A stretch of DNA of 64,000 bases from Rutpela maculata (Eukaryota; Arthropoda; Insecta; Coleoptera; Cerambycidae). Below are positions 58,550 to 64,000 of this stretch, in pieces. The translations under genes were made by a program, and so were the position numbers. The notes beneath the pieces are model-generated. The model made no database searches. It was not told where the DNA came from and saw only the letters and a program-made list of their open reading frames with translations. The DNA lies in NCBI GenBank assembly GCA_936432065.2, contig OW386288.2, positions 14,558,706 through 14,622,705 on the forward strand, given 5' to 3'. Every line of letters starts with the position of its first letter. Within the stretch, counting starts at the first letter, position 1.

Positions 58550-59234
58550 ACAATACTCGTATTTATATATGACTCTTCCAGTGATTTCCAATAATGACAA
58601 CGTTAGCATCGTCTTGAACCTGTCTTGCACTGGTGTTAGCACCTTCCAATTTTAGAGACAACATTGCAATAAATCTACTCTTGTTGATTCAGTTGGAAAG
58701 AAATTTTCTTCATCAACGTTGACACAAATCATCAACAAGAAATTCCAAAACGTAATTTTCTTCAATTATTATACTCTTCGCAAAACTAAGAGCATATGGT
58801 ATTTGATCGGCACATTTCTAAAATCGTAAATATCGCTCGTAGAGAAAATTTTTTTATATCATTGTGTTAGTGAACGAATTCTTAACAACTTTCAAAATGT
58901 CCGTCCGTCCGTCCGTCTGTCCGTCAGTCACGTTTCTTGTAAGCACGGTAACTTAAGAAAGAAAAGTCCGATTGTATTGAAATTTGAAAAGTAAGTTAGT
59001 GTTATCTAGAGGAAGGACCCTATTGTTTTGGAAGAAAATCGATGAGTAAATAAAAAAGTTATTAATTATTTAATTTAAAAAAAATATCTTTTAATTTTTG
59101 TCACTTGTACTTAAATAGAAATCTTGCGAAATATTATTTCCATAATATATTTTTTTTTTTGTATTTTACTAATATATATTTCATAGAAATATATCTAATG
59201 AGTTGAAATATGTATGATTGTCGAAAGATATATA
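58550..59234. other. No gene; short gtcc microsatellite
   Basis: gtccgtccgtccgtctgtcc at 58902-58925, in the style of nonautonomous element ends. Confidence 0.4.
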
Positions 59235-59611
59235 TACAGTGTGTCCCGCTTTTCATAAATCCACCTTTATCTGTTATTAATAATGCGATTTTCTTCAAAT
59301 TTGGGTGGTAATTATATTTAGGAAAAATGAATTACTTGGCATAGTAAAAATTTTCATTCTTCATTGGCGTGCGGTTTTAGGGGGTAAAATAGGGTAGGTT
59401 TTTTGACAAAAGGATATTAGGGCTTATTTTAGACAAAATTTTCTATCATATTTGGATTCAGCATGTCGAAAAACCCCTTAATCCATATTCTCCATGATTT
59501 CAAAAACGGATTATGGTAGAAACGAAATATTAATTAATTTCTTAAAAAACACTTTTTTAATTTTTTATAACTTTATTTAATTGCTATAACAAACCTAAAA
59601 ACAACTTTTTT

Positions 59612-60297
59612 TTAAATTCTGGTCTCTTCAACATAACCACCTTCCAATAAAATACACTTTTCAACAACCCTTCTTAATCGTTCAATCACTTTTCTTAAAG
59701 TTTGGGGAGTAATTTCTTGACACGCTTGCCTAATCCTACGACAAAGCTCTTGTCTGTTACGCTGCCGAGTAGCATACGCTTTATTTTTCAAGTACCCCCA
59801 TAGAAAAAAGTCGTGAGGGCGATCAAGCGATCTAGGGGGCCACGGTTCTAAAGGGCTATTTCTACCTATCCACTTCATAGGGAAATTGCATTTAAAAAAC
59901 TTCTAACTATCAGAGAATTGTGCGCCGGGGCACCATCTAATTGAAAGTATACATTTTCTGTCTGTGATAAAAGCATTTCCGTAAAAGAATCATCTAAATC
60001 ATTTTGTAAAAAATTTAGAAAATTTTCTGCGTTGAGGTTATCCAGGAAAAAGGGACCAACAATTTGTTCGTTTAATATGCCACACCACACGTTAACTTTT
60101 TCACTGTATTGGTTTTTACAGTTAATTACAAAGTTGGGATTTTCGGCTGCCCAATATCTACAATTTTGACTAGATACCACACCGTTTTGTTGTAAATGTT
60201 GCCTCGTCACTAAACAGCATGTTCTTTAAAAAAAATCTGACGTTAGAATAGTTAAGTACCTTACAACCACAGGCAAAATTCAAACCGCCGCACCGCA
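59612..60297 (-). pseudogene. Tc1/mariner transposase, catalytic half
   Basis: Minus strand reads FLKNMLFSDEATFTT (first Asp), CRYWAAENPNFV, VNVWCGILNEQIVGPFFLD, VYFQLDGAPAHNSLIVRSFL (second Asp), a one-base frameshift near 59895, KWIGRNSPLEPWPPRSLDRP, HDFFLWGYLKNKAYAT and LEGGYVEETRI to the stop at 59612. Blocks SDEA, DGAPAH and WPPRS.D match IS630-Tc1-mariner enzymes. Counting across the shift gives about 37 residues between the second and third Asp, close to the DD37D arrangement, but the shift makes this approximate. The usual SPDLTPLDFF is SLDRPHDFF. Continues with the N-terminal part at 61712-62156 beyond the nested insertion. Inactive because of frameshifts and the insertion. Confidence 0.88.
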
Positions 60298-61711
60298 CAG
60301 TGGGCCAGAATCCGAAAAAGCTGGCCAAAAGTCCAAAATTCGAAAGAGGTTTAATTGTATTCAAAGTAATATTTTTTAGTCAGAAATGTTCAGTTCATTA
60401 CGTACCGCAAATTCCAACCGTATTGTTGCCCATTTTTACCTGATACACCCTAAGAAACACAACGTTCTGTTAGCGTACAGTTGTGAATAGTTGCTTGCCA
60501 CATTCGAACGTACTATTCGATATTCCTGTAATTTGTGTAATTTCAACAAAAACATAGTAAAATTTTAGGAAGATAATCTATAAAGTAAGTATTTTACTTT
60601 GCATGCATTTATTGTTTGTGAAATGTGATACATTCGGTCATAAAATTGTGTTAAACGGAGTTCTACAAAGATAAAGAAATAAAAATTAATGGGTACATTT
60701 TGTTTGAGCTACAAAAAAAGCGCAACATGTTCCAAGCATGATTCTTTTACTGGTCGATTTCTTATAGTTTTTTCAAATTGTCGTACAAAATTTAGAACCC
60801 GGTTCATCCCGGTTTGGAAGTAATGAGTAATAATTTGGCCAAGTACGAGGTCTTAAATTGAAAATATACGTACGACACGACGACGGGTCCTCGCTCGGTA
60901 ACTGCTTCGAATTACTATTTTATTTTTAAAATGTAAAAAAATGTAAAAATTGGCTGCCACTAGGAGCCACTATTGTTTTTGTGACCGTTTTTCTGACACG
61001 GTGCAAAATACAGCGACGCGCGTTAACTTTGGTTTATAGTGCTGTTTTAGCATAAAAATTCCATTTAACAGTTTATAATATTTATGTTATAAACAATTTT
61101 TGAAAAAATTAAAGCATTTTGTTATGTCAAAAATAATTATTGAAAAATGATTTATTTTTTGGTTGGAATTTATAAAATGCCTAAAAGTATGTAAAATTGA
61201 ATTTAAATTAATTAGCTAATTTAGTTTTTTCAAATTTGAATTGAAATTCGTAATCTGCGACCTCGAAAACCCCCGAATACCAATTTTCAATTAAAATGAT
61301 TGATTTTTCTCAAATGTTTGTCGCCATATTGGAGCCGCCATTTTGCTTTTGAAAAAACTATTACCAAATTCGTATTCAGCGGCCTCGAAAACCCCCGATA
61401 ACCAATTTCCAATTAAAATGCCTTACTTTTCTCGAACGTTTGTCGCCATATTGGAGCCGTCATTTTGTTCTTGGAGAAACTTTTATCAAATTCGTAATGA
61501 GCGACTTCGAAAACCCCCGAATACCAATTTCCAATAAAAATGACTAACTTTTCTTAAACGTTTGTCACCATATTGGAGCCGCCATTTTGTTCTTGAAAAA
61601 ACTATTACCAAATTCGTAATCAGCGACCTCAAAAACCCCCAAGTGAAAATTTTCAAAACCATTATTCTATTTTTTGACTTTTGGCCAGCTTTTTCGGATT
61701 CTGGCCCACTG
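60298..61711. mobile_element. Nested DNA transposon in the transposase gene
   Basis: Perfect inverted ends of about 36 bp (cagtgggccagaatccgaaa / tttcggattctggcccactg). GC-rich flanks (gcaccgca on the left, tgcgccgt on the right) show only imperfect similarity, so the target duplication is uncertain and hAT-like membership is a guess. No gene inside. The right third is a 121-bp tandem repeat. Confidence 0.85.
61250..61660 (+). repeat. 121-bp tandem repeat, about 3.4 copies
   Basis: cgacctcgaaaacccccgaa recurs at spacing 121 bp (starts about 61250, 61371, 61492, 61613). Each unit includes gtttgtcgccatattggagc and gccattttgttcttg. Short frames across it are by-products. Confidence 0.92.
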
Positions 61712-62156
61712 TGCGCCGTTCAAAATCACCTTCTAAGAGATTATGCAAAAATTTTTGTTTAAATGCCCTAATCCTACTGCGTTTCAAACACCTCCATATT
61801 TTATTTTTGGTTAAATTTAGTGTTCTCGCAACTGCTCTTATACTACCATTTGAATTGTTCCGAAATTCTGTTAAAATGCGTTTGTTGTCTGGATGTTGTC
61901 CTAAATTTAAATTGTACCTTCTTCGTCTTGTCTTGAAAATGACTCCGGTTCTTCCAAACAGTTTGTTGATGTCACCAACGGTTTTGTGCCAAATTGGTGC
62001 TCGATCACGATGACGTTGATTAAATATTCGAGCAACCTGACGCGTAGATCTTTCATTATCACCAATTAAGCGGATAATTTCAACTTTTTCTTCAATTGTA
62101 AGAACTACTCTCTGATTTTCTGCCATTATTAGTAAGATTGATAAATTAAGTAACAC
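61712..62156 (-). pseudogene. Tc1/mariner transposase, N-terminal half
   Basis: Minus strand from 62156 (a likely start is the later methionine of MAENQ at 62123): LTIEEKVEIIRLIGDNERST, RQVARIFNQRH, TVGDINKLFGRTGVI, NSNGSIRAVARTLNLTKNKI, RAFKQKFLHNLLEGDFERR. It has two helix-turn-helix segments as in the paired-type DNA-binding domain, and ends at RR, where the nested transposon has split the gene. The continuation at 60297 resumes RRFEFCLWL, so the reading frame rejoins if the insert is removed, apart from other lesions. Confidence 0.87.
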
Positions 62157-62264
62157 TATTTAACTTTTGACAATTCTTATGAATCGCCAAATATCAAATA
62201 AAAACTTGTTTTTCAAAGCACTTTTGATTAATGCCTATGGTTGCAAGGTAACTATCTTAACGAT

Positions 62265-62420
62265 AGATTTTTTTAAAGAACATAATGTTTAGTGACGAGG
62301 CAACATTTACGACAAACGGTGTGGTATCATTGGAAGGTGGTTATGTTGAAGAGAACAGAATTTATATATATATATAAAAAAAATGTTTTTAGGTTTGTTT
62401 TAGCAAAAAATTAAAAAGTG
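62265..62420 (+). pseudogene. Internally deleted transposase copy, opposite strand
   Basis: Plus strand reads FKEHNVxx-type sequence equal to FLKNxMFSDEATFTTNGVV, then jumps from gtgtggtatc straight to attggaaggtggttatgttg, which encodes the last residues LEGGYVEE of the same transposase. About 530 bp of the catalytic region (including the second and third Asp) are missing. It is oriented opposite to the main transposase and supplies the right tail of the composite element. Confidence 0.8.
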
Positions 62421-63000
62421 TTTTTTAAGAAATTAATTAATATTTCGTTTCTGCCATAATCCGTTTTTGAGATCATGAAGAATATGGATTGAGGGGTTTT
62501 TGGACATGCTGAATCCAAATATGATAGAATTTGTCTAAAATAAGCCCTAATATCCTTACGCCAAAAAACCTACCTTATTTTACCCCCTAAAACCGCACGC
62601 CAATGGAGAATGAAAATTTTTACTATGCCAAATAATTCATTTTTCCAACATATAATTACCACCCAAATTTTAAGAAAATCGTATTATTAATAACTGATAT
62701 ATTAAGAAATTAATTAATTTTTCGCTTCTGCCATAATCCGTTTTTGAGATCATGGAGAATATGAATTAAGGGGTTTTTGGACATGCTAAATCCAAATATG
62801 ATAGAAAAATTTGTCTAAAATAAGCCCTAATATCCTTTTGCCGAAAAATCGACCCCTTTTTACCCCCTAAAACCGCACGCCAATGAAAAATGAAAATGTT
62901 TACTATGCCAAATAATTCATTTCTCCAACACATAATTGCCACCCAAATTTGAAGAAAATCGTATTATTAATAACTGAGATATTAGGGTGGATTTATGAAA
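62396..63000. repeat. Tandem duplication of the transposon tail, unit about 300 bp
   Basis: ttaagaaattaattaat begins copies at about 62426 and 62702. Each continues ccataatccgtttttgagat, aatccaaatatgataga, cccctaaaaccgcacgccaa and aataattcattt to ttattaataactgat. Only the second copy ends in the TIR. Confidence 0.88.
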
Positions 63001-63046
63001 AGCGGGACACACTGTATATCACAGACAATCAATTTTCATAGCAATA

Positions 63047-63131
63047 TGTGATGGTGCAGTGGCTAAAGTTTTGCATTTCAATCCAAAGATCGTGTGTTCG
63101 AACCCACACAGGTTGAATGTTTTTTTTTTTT
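63047..63131 (+). mobile_element. tRNA-like Pol III unit, probable SINE fragment
   Basis: tggtgcagtggctaa fits an A box and gtgttcgaaccc a B box about 40 bp later, followed at 63120-63131 by a T run. The anticodon arm does not fold properly and the T arm has an 8-base loop, so it is not a functional tRNA gene. It lies just outside the right end of the Tc1/mariner element. Confidence 0.5.
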
Positions 63132-63304
63132 ATATAATTTTTTTCACAACAAAGATGGTATTACAAAATTTAGGATGTCCAAAAACAAACATTATTTACA
63201 AGAAAACTGCGAAGAGTATCGTATAGAATGTGTAACAATTATATAAAGAGCTCAGTAAATTGGCGAAGAGTACGTTTTTAGCTTGTTTATGAATGCTCGT
63301 GACA

Positions 63305-63590
63305 CTATATTAAAGCCGCTGCCCAAGGAATCACGTCGGGCCCAAAAACCCATAAAACTATATGCCATACCCCCATCTACCCCAGTTTACCCCCCCCCCC
63401 CCCCTTTCCGACACTCGAAAGAAATAAGGTTAAAATATAATCTAGTTCTAGATGTCGTTAAAATACGTACGTGTACCAAATTTCAAATCAATATCTTAAA
63501 CCTATTCTAAGCCTATTTGAACAATACAAATTTTCCAATTTTTTTTTTGCGTTACTAATCTTCCACTGGATGTGAAAGTGAAATTAAAAT
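63305..63590 (+). repeat. Dispersed 'ggatgtggaagt' repeat, copy 5, internally deleted
   Basis: gccgctgcccaaggaatcac head, a 16-base C run near 63388-63404, aaaatataatctagttct, tacgtgtaccaaattt, ctaagcctatttgaac and ccactggatgtgaaagt end. The gacagac portion present in other copies is deleted between 63500 and 63505. Confidence 0.8.
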
Positions 63591-64000
63591 TAGCTGTGAA
63601 AATTTTAAAATGGTGTAAATAGTCATGAAATTAATATCGTCGTATATAGAATGATCTATAGGGTCCAAAAATAGAACACTTACAGGCAATAAAGGGAGTC
63701 ATAGAAACTTAACAGATAAAGAAATCCCGAAATCCTGAAGGTTTGGGACTTTGTGCCCATTGAGACATTTGATCAGGGCACCGACAACATATCAAAAATT
63801 CCGCCAATTTAATGGAAACCACTTCTACCATAAGAGAAGTTCGAGCTTCTTTAGCCTGGTGAGAATTTTTCCGCAAAAAAACCCTATATTTCTCTGGAAT
63901 ACAAGCATATTTTGAATTTCATCTACTGTGCAACTCAGAGTGTTAACAGTTTCAGTTAAATTCACAACTTAATTGGGAAAACATAATATGACGTTAATTC
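63591..64000. other. No feature recognised
   Basis: AT-rich sequence with no coding frame or repeat hallmark that I can support. Confidence 0.45.

Larger units (their letters stand above)
59237..63014. mobile_element. Composite Tc1/mariner-like element
   Basis: Both ends read cagtgtgtcccgcttttcat as inverted repeats, flanked by TA (59235-59236 and 63015-63016). The inverted similarity continues for about 370 bp and even into the 3' end of the transposase, because each side is a transposon tail: the left tail belongs to a minus-strand transposase, the right tail to an internally deleted plus-strand copy. A second transposon is nested within (60298-61711). About 3.8 kb in total. Confidence 0.9.

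Noticed and set aside
63047..63118. Functional tRNA gene
   Set aside because: The anticodon arm and T arm do not fold with normal sizes.

Overview
This is AT-rich animal nuclear DNA, most likely from an insect (a beetle or a bug would fit). The repeat content points there: LINE reverse transcriptase relics of several kinds, hAT, Tc1/mariner, Helitron-like and fold-back DNA elements, a 5S-derived SINE and (TTA)n LINE tails. I found no intact host gene, rRNA or canonical tRNA gene. The window reads as an intergenic region or a giant intron packed with nested, decaying mobile elements.

Layout: 0-2.3 kb holds two opposed fragments of a PIN-like/CXC cysteine-rich gene around a LINE relic. 5.2-7.0 kb has two LINE fragments and a diverged tandem repeat. 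8.5-9.4 kb has permuted inverted copies of an unknown repeat. 12.3-14.4 kb has a dispersed repeat and two LINE relics. 17.5 kb is a LINE fragment. 19.5-24.1 kb has two long-inverted-repeat elements; the first is interrupted by a target-site-flanked LINE tail and the second carries a decayed uncharacterised animal protein gene. 26-32.7 kb has MITEs, two hAT elements and two long LINE fragments. 34.3-35.2 kb is a hAT element. 38.3-39.9 kb is a LINE relic with a restriction-like endonuclease region. 40.9-41.3 kb is a 5S-derived SINE. 42.4-43.9 kb is a second PIN/CXC gene relic, interrupted by a nearly perfect 1-kb palindrome. 47.4-53.3 kb has mariner-type MITEs, a hAT element, a LINE relic, satellite-like duplications and a Helitron-like element with a 30-bp minisatellite. 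54.4-55.8 kb is a long fold-back. 57.1-58.5 kb is a LINE. 59.2-63.0 kb is a composite Tc1/mariner element with another element nested in its transposase.

The candidates for an undescribed system are the two gene families that match no transposon class I can name. One is the PIN-like/CXC gene, present as two broken loci. The other is a gene with a conserved IFDGPQIR block, lying between long inverted repeats. All copies here are broken, so the window shows relics rather than a working system.
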